A program made the translations under genes and the position numbers. The notes under the pieces are model-generated. The model made no database searches. It saw only the letters and a list, made by a program, of their open reading frames with translations, and was not told where the DNA came from. This document shows, piece after piece, positions 49,813 to 57,911 of a stretch of 64,000 nucleotides of DNA. The stretch's first letter is position 1, and each line of letters begins with the position of its first letter. This stretch comes from Ramlibacter humi (lineage in GTDB: Bacteria > Pseudomonadota > Gammaproteobacteria > Burkholderiales > Burkholderiaceae_C), in NCBI RefSeq assembly GCF_004681975.1, contig NZ_SMLK01000002.1, forward strand, positions 248,001 to 312,000, given 5' to 3'.

Positions 49813-50780
49813 CCGCGGCGCTGCATCCCGCGCTCGACCGCGCCAACAGCGACGTGGTGCTGGTCGTGGACGACGTCCCGGACAACCTGGCCGTGCTGCA
49901 CGACGCGCTGGACGAGTCGGGCTACACGGTGCTGGTGGCCACCAGCGGCGCCGCCGCGATCGCGCGCGCCGAGCAGGCGCTGCCCGACATCGTGCTGCTC
50001 GACGCGATGATGCCCGGCATGGACGGCTTCGAAGTCGCGCGACGGCTGAAAGCCGCGCCGCGCACGGCACACATCCCGATCATCTTCATGACCGGCCTCA
50101 CCGAGACCGAGCATCTGGTGGCCGCGCTGGACGCGGGCGGCGTGGACTACGTCACCAAGCCCATCAAGCCCAAGGAAGTGCTGGCGCGCATGAACGTGCA
50201 CATGCAGGGCGCGCGGCAGGCGCGGCAGACCCGCAATGCGCTGGACGCTTTCGGCTACGCCAGCATCGCGGTGCGGGTGGGCGACGGGCGCCTGCTGTGG
50301 CAGACGCCGCTGGCGAGGGAGCTGCTGGCGGCGTACTACGGCACCGTGGGCTCGATGGCGCCTGCGTCCATCGTGGAGTGGCTGCGGCGCCACCAGGCCG
50401 ACGCGATGCAGCGCGTGGAGCCGCCGCGCCTGACCGCGGAACTTGGTGCGCGCCGCCTGTCGTTCCGGCTGCACCAGCAGATCGGGCAGGACGAGGAGGG
50501 CGGCGACTGGCTGATCGTGATGCGCGAGGTGTCGGACGCCGCGGTGATCGAATCGATGAGCCTGGCTTTCAAGCTCACCGCGCGCGAAGCCGAGGTGCTC
50601 TACTGGGTGGTGAAGGGGAAGATCAACCGCGACATCGCGGACATCCTGGGGGCGAGCCCGGCGACGGTGAAGAAGCACTTGGAGCGCATCCTGGCGAAGC
50701 TGGGGGTGGAGACGAGGACGGCGGCCGCCGGCATGGCGATGAACCGGATCCGGCAGTTGCATCCGAGCTTTGGGGAATAG
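49809..50780 (+). CDS. LuxR-family response regulator, cognate of the permease-kinase
   Basis: A 323-residue regulator. The receiver domain has Asp21/Asp22, the phosphoacceptor Asp65 (IVLLDAMMPG) and Lys in YVTKPIKP. A linker of about 110 residues (about 135-250) resembles a PAS-like or dimerisation segment. A C-terminal LuxR helix-turn-helix follows (LTAREAEVLYWVVKGKINRD, then SPATVKKHLERILAKLGV). The ATG at 49809 overlaps the kinase stop, so translation is coupled. It probably controls the nearby urease or urt genes, but no operator was proven. Confidence 0.93.
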   Translation: MTAALHPALDRANSDVVLVVDDVPDNLAVLHDALDESGYTVLVATSGAAAIARAEQALPDIVLLDAMMPGMDGFEVARRLKAAPRTAHIPIIFMTGLTETEHLVAALDAGGVDYVTKPIKPKEVLARMNVHMQGARQARQTRNALDAFGYASIAVRVGDGRLLWQTPLARELLAAYYGTVGSMAPASIVEWLRRHQADAMQRVEPPRLTAELGARRLSFRLHQQIGQDEEGGDWLIVMREVSDAAVIESMSLAFKLTAREAEVLYWVVKGKINRDIADILGASPATVKKHLERILAKLGVETRTAAAGMAMNRIRQLHPSFGE

Positions 50781-50800
50781 TCCCGCGGCGACCGGCAGCG

Positions 50801-50886
50801 TCATCCCCGCGCAGGCGGGGATGCAGTGCGACGCACAGGCGACGCGAAAGCGGAAGCCATGGATTCCCGCCTCCGCGGGGATGACG
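50801..50886. repeat. paired REP-like palindromes (family A)
   Basis: Two copies in opposite orientation. 50801-50825 reads GTCATCCCCGCGCAGGCGGG and on. 50857-50886 reads CCATGGATTCCCGCCTCCGC and on to GGGGATGACGG. They lie between the response regulator stop and the convergent hemerythrin stop and could end both transcripts. Confidence 0.75.
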
Positions 50887-50889
50887 GAA

Positions 50890-51513
50890 TCAGTGCCCCC
50901 ACTTCGCTGGGTTCACCCACCGCCCGCGTGCATTCGGATGCGACCTGCTCGCCAGCAACAACCCACCCGCCGCCGCCAGCGCACCCGCCGCCGCCAGCAC
51001 CGTGCCCGTGCTCATCGCGCGCGCCATGCCGCCGGCCAGTTCGCCCGTGCGCGGGCCCACCAGCTGCATGCGGCGCCTGGTCATGTGCGCGCCCATTTCC
51101 GACAGCTGGCCGGAGAGCAGCCGCTCCGCCTTCGGCAGCAGCTGCGTCTCTTCGTCGGCCACGTGGTGCAGCACGGCCTGCATCAGCTCGAACAGCGTGT
51201 TGTCGAAAGCCGGGTCGGTGGACTGCAGCGCGCGCAGCTGCGCGATGAGCTCGCGCATGCGGTCGTGCTCGGGCTGCGCCTTCTCGGTGAACTCGTCGGG
51301 CGACACCTCGCGCAGCGCGGGGTAGAAGATTTCCTCTTCCAGCTGCGCGTGCACTTCCAGCGCCAGGCAGATGTTGTCGGCCAGGCCCTTCTTCACGCGC
51401 GGCGGCGTGTCCACCTGGTACTGGTGGAAGGCCGCGACCACGTGCGTGTGGTCCATGCGGATCATGTTGGTGATGCTGGGCGACATCCGGCTGAACATGC
51501 TGCTGCGTTCCAT
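50890..51513 (-). CDS. hemerythrin-domain protein with C-terminal membrane segment
   Basis: A 207-residue protein. An HHE hemerythrin four-helix bundle has likely iron ligands in MDHTHVVAAFH (His22/His24), HAQLEEEIFYPAL (His55, Glu59/60), PEHDRMRELIAQL (His83) and HHVADEETQLLP. A C-terminal glycine/alanine hydrophobic segment (TVLAAAGALAAAGGLLLA) probably anchors it. GGAAGGA precedes the ATG at 51513. Its role in oxygen, nitric oxide or iron handling is a family-based guess. It is single-gene and carries a CCTACA-type box 53 nt upstream. Confidence 0.85.
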   Translation of the reverse strand: MERSSMFSRMSPSITNMIRMDHTHVVAAFHQYQVDTPPRVKKGLADNICLALEVHAQLEEEIFYPALREVSPDEFTEKAQPEHDRMRELIAQLRALQSTDPAFDNTLFELMQAVLHHVADEETQLLPKAERLLSGQLSEMGAHMTRRRMQLVGPRTGELAGGMARAMSTGTVLAAAGALAAAGGLLLASRSHPNARGRWVNPAKWGH

Positions 51514-51565
51514 GGGTCCTTCCTTCGTTGGGCTGTGCCGATCTTGGCCGGCACGCCCCGCGCGC

Positions 51566-51576
51566 GCTGTAGGAAC
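51566..51576 (-). promoter_or_regulatory. CCTACA-type box upstream of the hemerythrin gene
   Basis: GTTCCTACAGC on the minus strand, 53 nt before the hemerythrin start, continuing GCGCGCG. It is the closest of the six boxes to its gene. Confidence 0.3.
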
Positions 51577-51577
51577 A

Positions 51578-51615
51578 GGGCGGTTTCCCGCCCCGGCCGT
51601 ACGCCATGCGGCGTA
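51578..51615. promoter_or_regulatory. inverted repeats between hemerythrin and urtA
   Basis: Two dyads lie in the divergent control region: GGGCGG-TTTC-CCGCCC (51578-51593) and TACGCC-ATGC-GGCGTA (51600-51615). The second is a perfect 6-bp dyad with a 4-bp spacer, suited to a dimeric regulator such as the LuxR protein. No further evidence. Confidence 0.3.
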
Positions 51616-51732
51616 TTCACGCTGCCTCGGCCGCTGCCCAGAATGAACTCGTCCATCGGAATCCACCGCGCAGCGGCCCCGGCGGCAACCGTTTCCTTCG
51701 TGGTTCTTCCCAATCCTTTTCGGAGCGCAGCA

Positions 51733-53013
51733 ATGCAAAGACGATTCACCCTCAAGGCGCTGACCGCCGCCGTGGCCCTGGCCGGCGCGGCCTCTTCATT
51801 CCCCGTGCTGGCGCAGTCCGGCGACACCATCAAGGTGGGCGTACTGCACAGCCTGTCGGGCACGATGGCCATTTCCGAGACCGTGCTGAAGGACACCGTC
51901 CTGATGGCCATCGAGGAGATCAACGCCAAGGGCGGCGTGATGGGCAAGAAGCTGGAGCCCGTGGTGGTGGACCCGGCGTCCAACTGGCCGCTGTTCGCCG
52001 AGAAGACCAAGCAGCTGCTGACCCAGGACAAGGTCGCGGTCATCTTCGGCTGCTGGACCAGCGTGTCGCGCAAGTCGGTGCTGCCGGTGGTGGAGGAACT
52101 CAACGGCCTGCTGTTCTACCCGGTGCAGTACGAAGGCGAGGAGCTGTCCAAGAACGTGTTCTACACGGGCGCCGCGCCCAACCAGCAGGCCATCCCCGCC
52201 GTCGAATACCTGATGTCCAAGGAAGGCGGCGGCGCCAAGCGCTTCGTGCTGCTGGGCACCGACTACGTGTACCCCCGCACCACCAACAAGATCCTGCGCG
52301 CCTTCCTGAAATCCAAGGGCGTGAAGGACAGCGACATCGACGAGAAGTACACCCCCTTCGGCCACAGCGACTACCAGACCATCGTCGCCGACATCAAGAA
52401 GTTCTCGGCCGGCGGCAAGACCGCGGTCATCTCCACCATCAACGGCGACTCCAACGTGCCGTTCTACAAGGAACTGGGCAACGCCGGCCTGAAGGCCAAG
52501 GACGTGCCGGTGGTCGCCTTCTCCGTCGGTGAAGAGGAGCTGCGCGGCGTCGATACCAAGCCGCTGGTGGGCCACCTGGCCGCCTGGAACTACTTCATGT
52601 CGCTGAAGAACCCGGCCAACGACGAGTTCACCAAGAAGTGGGCCGCGTACGCCAAGGCCAGGAACATCGCCGGCCACAAGGACAAGCCGCTGACCAACGA
52701 CCCGATGGAAGCCACCTACATCGGCATCCACATGTGGAAGCAGGCGGTCGAGAAGGCCAAGTCCACCGACGTGGACAAGGTCATCGCCGCGATGGGCGGC
52801 CAGACCTTCAAGGCGCCGTCCGGCTTCACGGCCAAGATGGACGAGAAGAACCACCACCTGCACAAGCCCGTGTTCATCGGCGAAGTGAAGGCGGATGGCC
52901 AGTTCAACGTGGTGTGGAAGACGCCGGGCCCGGTGAAGGCCAAGCCGTGGTCGCCCTACATCGAAGGCAACGACAAGAAGAAGGACGAGCCGGACGGCAA
53001 GTCGAAGGTCTGA
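51733..53013 (+). CDS. urtA: urea ABC transporter substrate-binding protein
   Basis: A 426-residue periplasmic urea receptor (UrtA/FmdD group of Leu/Ile/Val-type binding proteins). The signal peptide ends near residue 27 (SSFPVLAQSG). Family segments are KVGVLHSLSGTMAISE, VIFGCWTSVSRKSVLPV, NGLLFYPVQYEGEE, VYPRTTNKILRAFL and ISTINGDSNVPFYKEL. GGAG lies 8 nt before the ATG at 51733. It is the first gene of urtABCDE. A palindromic repeat cluster follows its stop. Confidence 0.96.
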   Translation: MQRRFTLKALTAAVALAGAASSFPVLAQSGDTIKVGVLHSLSGTMAISETVLKDTVLMAIEEINAKGGVMGKKLEPVVVDPASNWPLFAEKTKQLLTQDKVAVIFGCWTSVSRKSVLPVVEELNGLLFYPVQYEGEELSKNVFYTGAAPNQQAIPAVEYLMSKEGGGAKRFVLLGTDYVYPRTTNKILRAFLKSKGVKDSDIDEKYTPFGHSDYQTIVADIKKFSAGGKTAVISTINGDSNVPFYKELGNAGLKAKDVPVVAFSVGEEELRGVDTKPLVGHLAAWNYFMSLKNPANDEFTKKWAAYAKARNIAGHKDKPLTNDPMEATYIGIHMWKQAVEKAKSTDVDKVIAAMGGQTFKAPSGFTAKMDEKNHHLHKPVFIGEVKADGQFNVVWKTPGPVKAKPWSPYIEGNDKKKDEPDGKSKV

Positions 53014-53031
53014 CGCCGCCCCGTTCCTGGC

Positions 53032-53122
53032 GTCATTCCCGCGAAGGCGGGAATCCATGGCTTCCGTGTTCAACAGTCCGCGAAGGCGGACGCCATGGAT
53101 CCCCGCCTCCGCGGGGATGACG
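53032..53122. repeat. inverted pair of REP-like palindromes between urtA and urtB
   Basis: 53032-53060 reads GTCATTCCCGCGAAGGCGGG and on to ATCCATGG. 53093-53122 is the same unit in reverse orientation (CCATGGATCCCCGCCTCCGC and on to GGGGATGACG). A third partial hairpin (AGTCCGCGAAGGCGGACG) lies between. It may stabilise the urtA mRNA end and lower urtB expression relative to the binding protein. Confidence 0.8.
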
Positions 53123-53187
53123 CTCGGTGACGACACCAGAGGTGTCTGCGCAATGAGCGGCGTGCCGCTCATCCCACAGGTTCCTGC

Positions 53188-54756
53188 ATGAAGAGACTTC
53201 TATTCCTCCTGGCCGCGGCGGCCTGCGTCCACGCGCATGCCTTGACCGCCGATGAAGCCAAGGCCATCGCCCTCGGCGAGACCGATGCCCGCATCGAGGC
53301 GCTGAACAAGGCGGTGACCACCGCCGACGACAAGACCGCCGCGTTTCTCCAGGCGCTTGGCGACGACGCGGTGAAGGCCGGCGGCGGCAAGGTGTTCATC
53401 GTCCAGGACGGCAAGGGCATCGACCCCGTCACCGGCCAGGCCGCCGAACTGCCTACTGATGCAGAAGACGTGGTCACCAACAACCGCATGCGCGGCGAGA
53501 TCGACAGCGCGCTCGCCTCACTGAAGCTGTTCTCCACCGACGCGAAATTGCGCCGCGAAGCCGTGGCGGCGCTGCAGAAAGAGCCCGATGAGTCCAGGCT
53601 GCCGATGATCGAGAAGGCTTTCGCCGGGGAGCAGAACGCCGGCATCAAGGAGCAGCTGGGCCTGGTGCGCGCCGCGGCGCTGCTGGGCAGCAGCGACAAG
53701 GCCCGGCGGCTGGAAGCGGCGCAGCTGCTGGCCGGCAGCCGCAACGCCGCCACCAAGACGCTGCTGATCGACCGCCTGGGCAGCGAGCCGGAAGCCGACG
53801 TGAAGGCCGCGCTGCAGCTGTCGCTGCGGCAGGTGGAATCGCGCCTGGCCTGGGGCGATCGCCTCGGCGCCATCTTCTCCGGCGTGAGCCTGGGGTCCAT
53901 CCTGCTGCTCGTGGCGCTGGGCCTGGCCATCACCTACGGGCTGATGGGTGTGATCAACATGGCGCACGGCGAGCTGATGATGATCGGCGCCTACGCCACG
54001 TACGTCGTGCAGGGCGTCTTCCGCAAGTACCTGCCCGGCGCGTTCGACTGGTACCTGGTGGCGGCGGTGCCGGTGGCTTTCGCGGCTTCGGCTTTCGTGG
54101 GCGCGGTGCTGGAGCGCGGCATCATCCGCTTCCTCTACGGCCGTCCGCTGGAGACGCTGCTGGCCACCTGGGGCATTTCGCTGGCACTGATGCAACTGGT
54201 GCGCACGATCTTCGGCGCGCAGAACGTCGGCGTGGAGAACCCCAGCTGGATGAGCGGCGGCGTGGCCGTGCTGGACAACCTGCAACTGCCCTGGAACCGC
54301 ATCGTCATCGTCGGCTTCGCGTTCGCGGTGCTGGGCGGCATGGCCTTCCTGATCGCGAAGACCCGACTGGGCCTGTTCGTGCGCGGCGTCACGCAGAACC
54401 GGCCCATCGCTTCCTGCATGGGCGTGAACACGGCGCGCGTGGACACGTATGCGTTCGCACTCGGTTCCGGCATCGCGGGGCTGGCCGGTTGCGCGCTCAG
54501 CCAGATCGGCAACGTCGGGCCCGACCTGGGACAGGCCTACATCGTCGACGCGTTCATGGTGGTGGTGCTGGGCGGCGTGGGCCAGCTGGCCGGCACCGTC
54601 TACGCGGCACTGGGGCTGGGCATTCTCAACAAGTTCATCGAAGGCTGGGCCGGCGCCGTGCTGGCCAAGATCGCCGTGCTGGTGCTGATCGTGGTGTTCA
54701 TCCAGAAAAGGCCGCAAGGGCTGTTCGCGGTCAAGGGAAGGAGTGCGGAGGCATGA
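53188..54756 (+). CDS. urtB: urea ABC transporter permease UrtB
   Basis: A 522-residue permease. Like other UrtB proteins it has a signal peptide (MKRLLFLLAAAACVHAHA) and a periplasmic helical domain of about 220 residues before the LivH-type membrane half. That half contains GLAITYGLMGVINMAHGELM, ATWGISLALMQLVRTIFGAQ and IAGLAGCALSQIGNVGPDLG. It transports urea with UrtC. The stop overlaps the urtC start by 4 bp. Confidence 0.96.
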   Translation: MKRLLFLLAAAACVHAHALTADEAKAIALGETDARIEALNKAVTTADDKTAAFLQALGDDAVKAGGGKVFIVQDGKGIDPVTGQAAELPTDAEDVVTNNRMRGEIDSALASLKLFSTDAKLRREAVAALQKEPDESRLPMIEKAFAGEQNAGIKEQLGLVRAAALLGSSDKARRLEAAQLLAGSRNAATKTLLIDRLGSEPEADVKAALQLSLRQVESRLAWGDRLGAIFSGVSLGSILLLVALGLAITYGLMGVINMAHGELMMIGAYATYVVQGVFRKYLPGAFDWYLVAAVPVAFAASAFVGAVLERGIIRFLYGRPLETLLATWGISLALMQLVRTIFGAQNVGVENPSWMSGGVAVLDNLQLPWNRIVIVGFAFAVLGGMAFLIAKTRLGLFVRGVTQNRPIASCMGVNTARVDTYAFALGSGIAGLAGCALSQIGNVGPDLGQAYIVDAFMVVVLGGVGQLAGTVYAALGLGILNKFIEGWAGAVLAKIAVLVLIVVFIQKRPQGLFAVKGRSAEA

Positions 54757-55985
54757 GCGCGGTGATGGAAAGTGGCACTGCCGCGGATGGCGCCCTCTCC
54801 CGCGAGCGGGAGAAGGCGGGGGGTGAGGGTGGGGCGGGCGCGCAGAGCCCTCACCCCAACCCTCTCCCGCAAGCGGGAGAGGGAGTTCAGCTCCCGGCTT
54901 CCAAGCCGCTGCTCACGCTGAAAGGCTGGACCGCCTTCCTCGTCGCCCTGGCCCTCGTCTGCGCCGTCGCGCCGCTGCTCAACCTCGTCGTCCCCGAAGG
55001 CAGCGCGCTGCACATAGGCGACTACGCCGTCGCGCTGACGGCGCGCATCATGTGCTACGCCATCTGCGCGCTGGCGATGGACCTGATCTGGGGCTACACC
55101 GGCATCCTGTCGCTGGGCCACGGGCTGTTCTTCGCGCTGGGCGGCTACGCGATGGGCATGTACCTCATGCGCCAGATCGGCCGCGACGGCAACTACAAGA
55201 GCGACCTGCCGGACTTCATGGTGTTCCTGGACTGGAAGACGCTGCCCTGGCACTGGACCTTCTCGGACAGTTTCGTCGCCACCTGTCTGTTCATCGTCGC
55301 GGTGCCGGGCGTGGTCGCTTTCGTTTTTGGCTACTTCGCTTTTCGCTCGCGCATCAAGGGCGTGTACTTCTCCATCATCACCCAGGCCCTGACCTACGCG
55401 GCGATGCTGCTGTTCTTCCGCAACGAGACCGGTTTCGGCGGCAACAACGGCTTCACCGACTTCAAGCGCATCCTGGGCATCCCGCTGCAGACGCCGGGCA
55501 TGCGCATGACGCTGTTCGTCATCACGGGCTGCACGCTGCTGGCGTTCTTCCTGCTGGCGCGCTGGCTGGTGAGCGCCAAGTTCGGCCGCGTGCTGCAGGC
55601 CATCCGCGACGCGGAATCGCGCGTGATGTTTTCCGGCTACAACCCCGTGGGCTTCAAGCTCGCGATCTGGACGCTGTCGGCCGTGATGTGCGGCGTGGCG
55701 GGCGCGCTGTACGTGCCGCAGGTGGGCATCATCAACCCGGGCGAGATGAGCCCGGCCAATTCCATCGAGATCGCGGTGTGGGCGGCGGTGGGCGGCCGCG
55801 GCACGCTGGTCGGTCCCATCGCCGGCGCCTTCCTCGTCAACGGCGCCAAGAGCTGGCTGACGGTGAGCGCGCCGGAGGTCTGGCTGTACTTCCTGGGCGC
55901 GCTGTTCATCGTGGTGACGCTGTTCCTGCCCGACGGCATCGCCGGGCTGGCGAAGAGGGTGTGGCAACGGAGGGCCGCGCGATGA
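54753..55985 (+). CDS. urtC: urea ABC transporter permease UrtC, N-terminus altered by repeat
   Basis: A 410-residue LivM-type permease. Membrane segments and motifs: GWTAFLVALALVCAVAPLLN, DLIWGYTGILSLGHGLFFAL, ITQALTYAAMLLFFRNETGF, GNNGFTDFKRILG and PGEMSPANSIEIAVWAAVGG. The first 50 residues are unusual: ALSREREKAGGEGGAGAQS then PHPNPLPQAGEGV is the translation of two facing palindromic repeats, inserted in frame before the first membrane helix. Function may be unaffected because the segment is cytoplasmic and terminal. The ATG overlaps urtB and the stop overlaps urtD. Confidence 0.94.
   Translation: MSAVMESGTAADGALSREREKAGGEGGAGAQSPHPNPLPQAGEGVQLPASKPLLTLKGWTAFLVALALVCAVAPLLNLVVPEGSALHIGDYAVALTARIMCYAICALAMDLIWGYTGILSLGHGLFFALGGYAMGMYLMRQIGRDGNYKSDLPDFMVFLDWKTLPWHWTFSDSFVATCLFIVAVPGVVAFVFGYFAFRSRIKGVYFSIITQALTYAAMLLFFRNETGFGGNNGFTDFKRILGIPLQTPGMRMTLFVITGCTLLAFFLLARWLVSAKFGRVLQAIRDAESRVMFSGYNPVGFKLAIWTLSAVMCGVAGALYVPQVGIINPGEMSPANSIEIAVWAAVGGRGTLVGPIAGAFLVNGAKSWLTVSAPEVWLYFLGALFIVVTLFLPDGIAGLAKRVWQRRAAR
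54793..54883. repeat. inverted pair of REP-like palindromes (family B) inside urtC
   Basis: Copy 54793-54829 reads CCCTCTCCCGCGAGCGGGAG and on to GGTGAGGG. Copy 54848-54883 is the reverse orientation, CCCTCACCCCAACCCTCTCC and on to GGGAGAGGG. Both are translated in frame in the UrtC N-terminus. The same element sits in ureC. Confidence 0.85.
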
Positions 55986-56863
55986 CGCCCGACCTGATGG
56001 AGGCGGGGGCGCGGCGCGCTGAGACCGCTAAGGCGGCAGCGGCCTCCGGCAAGACCGAATCCGGCGGGCGCGCCGCCGGTTTCGCCCGCCCGGTGCACGC
56101 GGGCGACGTGGACACCAGCCACGGCCGCATCCTGTACCTGGAAGACGTCAGCGTCAGCTTCGACGGCTTCAGAGCGATCAACCGGCTGTCGCTGGACATC
56201 GCACCGGGCGAGCTGCGCTGCGTCATCGGCCCCAACGGCGCCGGCAAGACGACGATGATGGACATCATCACCGGCAAGACGCGGCCCGACAGCGGCACCG
56301 TGTTCTTCGGCAGCACCATCGACCTGCTGCGCTACAAGGAGGCGCAGATCGCGCAGCTGGGCATCGGGCGCAAGTTCCAGAAGCCCACGGTGTTCGAGCA
56401 GCTCACCGTGTTCGAGAACCTGGAGCTGGCGCTCAAGACCGACAAGGGCGTGGGCGCGTCGGTGTTCCACAAGCTGGACTCCGCGCAATCCGACCGGCTG
56501 GCGCACGTGCTGCGCACCATCCACCTGCAAGCCGCCGTCAACCGCCTGGCCGGCACGCTGAGCCACGGCCAGAAGCAGTGGCTGGAGATCGGCATGCTGC
56601 TGATGCAGGACCCCAAGCTGCTGCTGCTGGACGAACCGGTGGCCGGCATGACCGACGACGAAACCGAACGCACCGCCGAACTGTTCCTGTCGCTGAAGGA
56701 CCAGCACTCGCTGATGGTGGTGGAACACGACATGGGCTTCATCAAGACCATCTCAGACGGCACCAAGGTCACCGTGCTGCACGAAGGCTCCGTGCTCGCC
56801 GAAGGGCCGCTGGACGCCGTGCAGAACGACGAGCGGGTGATCGAGGTGTATCTGGGGCGATGA
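55982..56863 (+). CDS. urtD: urea ABC transporter ATP-binding protein UrtD
   Basis: A 293-residue LivG-type ATPase. Walker A is GPNGAGKTT, signature LSHGQKQWLEIGMLL, Walker B LLLLDEPVAGMTDDE, and the switch His is in VVEHDMGF. An N-terminal extension of about 45 residues precedes the ABC fold (MTPDLMEAGARRAETAKAAA and on), longer than in many UrtD proteins. The ATG overlaps the urtC stop. A large inverted repeat separates it from urtE. Confidence 0.96.
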   Translation: MTPDLMEAGARRAETAKAAAASGKTESGGRAAGFARPVHAGDVDTSHGRILYLEDVSVSFDGFRAINRLSLDIAPGELRCVIGPNGAGKTTMMDIITGKTRPDSGTVFFGSTIDLLRYKEAQIAQLGIGRKFQKPTVFEQLTVFENLELALKTDKGVGASVFHKLDSAQSDRLAHVLRTIHLQAAVNRLAGTLSHGQKQWLEIGMLLMQDPKLLLLDEPVAGMTDDETERTAELFLSLKDQHSLMVVEHDMGFIKTISDGTKVTVLHEGSVLAEGPLDAVQNDERVIEVYLGR

Positions 56864-56866
56864 ATG

Positions 56867-56993
56867 CGGACTCCCTTACGCAGAGGACGCGGAGGTTTCG
56901 CAGAGATCGCAGAGGAAATCCGATGATTCCCTTTCTTCTTTTGTCTCCGCGTCCTCTGCGAAACCTCTGCGATCTCTGCGTAAGGGAGTCCGC
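56867..56993. repeat. modular inverted repeat between urtD and urtE
   Basis: Two arms of 49 bp (56867-56915 and 56945-56993) face each other across 29 bp. The outer 20 bp match exactly (GCGGACTCCCTTACGCAGAG). Inside, the units GACGCGGAG and ATCGCAGAG around GGTTTCGCAGAG are swapped between the arms, so pairing is modular, not simple. The left arm starts 4 nt after the urtD stop. It could form a long hairpin in the mRNA. Confidence 0.85.
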
Positions 56994-57005
56994 TCCCGCT
57001 TCCAA

Positions 57006-57698
57006 ATGCTGACCGTCAAGAACATCAACCAGTACTACGGCGGCTCGCACATCCTGCGGGACGTCAGCCTCGAAGCTACGGCCGGACAGGTCACTGTGGT
57101 CCTGGGCCGCAACGGCGTGGGCAAGACCACGCTGCTGAAGTCGCTGATGGGGCTGGTGCCCGTCAAGTCCGGCAGCATCGAACTGGCCGGCCAGCCGATC
57201 CAGTCGTGGACGCCGTACCAGCGCGCGCGCGCCGGCATCGGCTTCGTGCCGCAGGGGCGCGAAATCTTCGCGCGGCTGACGGTGGAAGAGAACCTGCGCA
57301 TGGGCCTGGCCTACCGGTCCGCCGGCACGGCCATTCCACCGGAGCTGTTCGAGCTGTTCCCGGTGCTCAAGCAGATGCTGAACCGCCGCGGCGGCGACCT
57401 TTCCGGCGGCCAGCAGCAACAACTGGCCATCGCGCGCGCGCTGGCGGCCGGCCCGAAGCTGCTGGTGCTGGACGAGCCCACCGAAGGCATTCAGCCCAGC
57501 ATCATCAAGGACATCGGGCGGGTCATTCGCATGCTGGCCGACCGCGGCGACATGGCCATCGTGCTGGTGGAGCAGTACTACGACTTCGCGCGCGAACTGG
57601 CCGACCGCTACGTGGTGATGGAGCGCGGCGAAGTCATCGCGCGCGGTGAAGGCAAGGCCATGGAAGCCGACGGCGTCCGGCAGCTGGTCGCCATCTGA
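57006..57698 (+). CDS. urtE: urea ABC transporter ATP-binding protein UrtE
   Basis: A 230-residue LivF-type ATPase. Walker A is GRNGVGKTTLLKS, signature LSGGQQQQLAIARAL, Walker B LLVLDEPTEGIQPS, and VLVEQYYDFA follows. The conserved start is MLTVKNINQYYGGSHILRDV. Its start is 12 nt after the inverted repeat and lacks a strong ribosome site, which could make its translation depend on the repeat structure. It is the last gene of urtABCDE. Confidence 0.96.
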   Translation: MLTVKNINQYYGGSHILRDVSLEATAGQVTVVLGRNGVGKTTLLKSLMGLVPVKSGSIELAGQPIQSWTPYQRARAGIGFVPQGREIFARLTVEENLRMGLAYRSAGTAIPPELFELFPVLKQMLNRRGGDLSGGQQQQLAIARALAAGPKLLVLDEPTEGIQPSIIKDIGRVIRMLADRGDMAIVLVEQYYDFARELADRYVVMERGEVIARGEGKAMEADGVRQLVAI

Positions 57699-57727
57699 CG
57701 ACAGCCGCGTCGTCCGCCGCTGACCTC

Positions 57728-57738
57728 GTCTTACGCGC
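57728..57738 (+). promoter_or_regulatory. CCTACA-like box upstream of the 24-residue gene
   Basis: GTCTTACGCGC, 71 nt before the ATG at 57809. It differs from the consensus at two positions, so it is the weakest of the six boxes. Confidence 0.2.
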
Positions 57739-57808
57739 CCGCCCGACCGTGCTGCCCGCGGCAGCGCGTTACCTTGGGGGCATCGAACAACTCTCCAAGG
57801 AGATTCAA

Positions 57809-57883
57809 ATGCCTGTCATCCTCTGGCTTCTGGGCGTCCCGCTGACGGTCATCGTTCTGCTGCTGCTCTTTCACGTGATCTGA
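57809..57883 (+). CDS. 24-residue hydrophobic membrane peptide
   Basis: MPVILWLLGVPLTVIVLLLL ending FHVI is a single membrane span with almost no soluble part. A perfect AAGGAG lies 9 nt before the ATG, and a strong terminator follows 29 nt after the stop, so this is a complete one-gene unit. Short proteins of this kind are known in many Proteobacteria, but the function is unknown. It was below the usual length cut-off. Confidence 0.55.
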   Translation: MPVILWLLGVPLTVIVLLLLFHVI

Positions 57884-57911
57884 CGCGCAGGCCGCGGTTC
57901 GCCGCGGATGA

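Noticed and set aside
51545-51570. Possible sigma-54 promoter (GG-N10-GC) before urtA
   Set aside because: Only the two invariant dinucleotides fit; the TTGC part is missing and such matches are frequent at this GC content.
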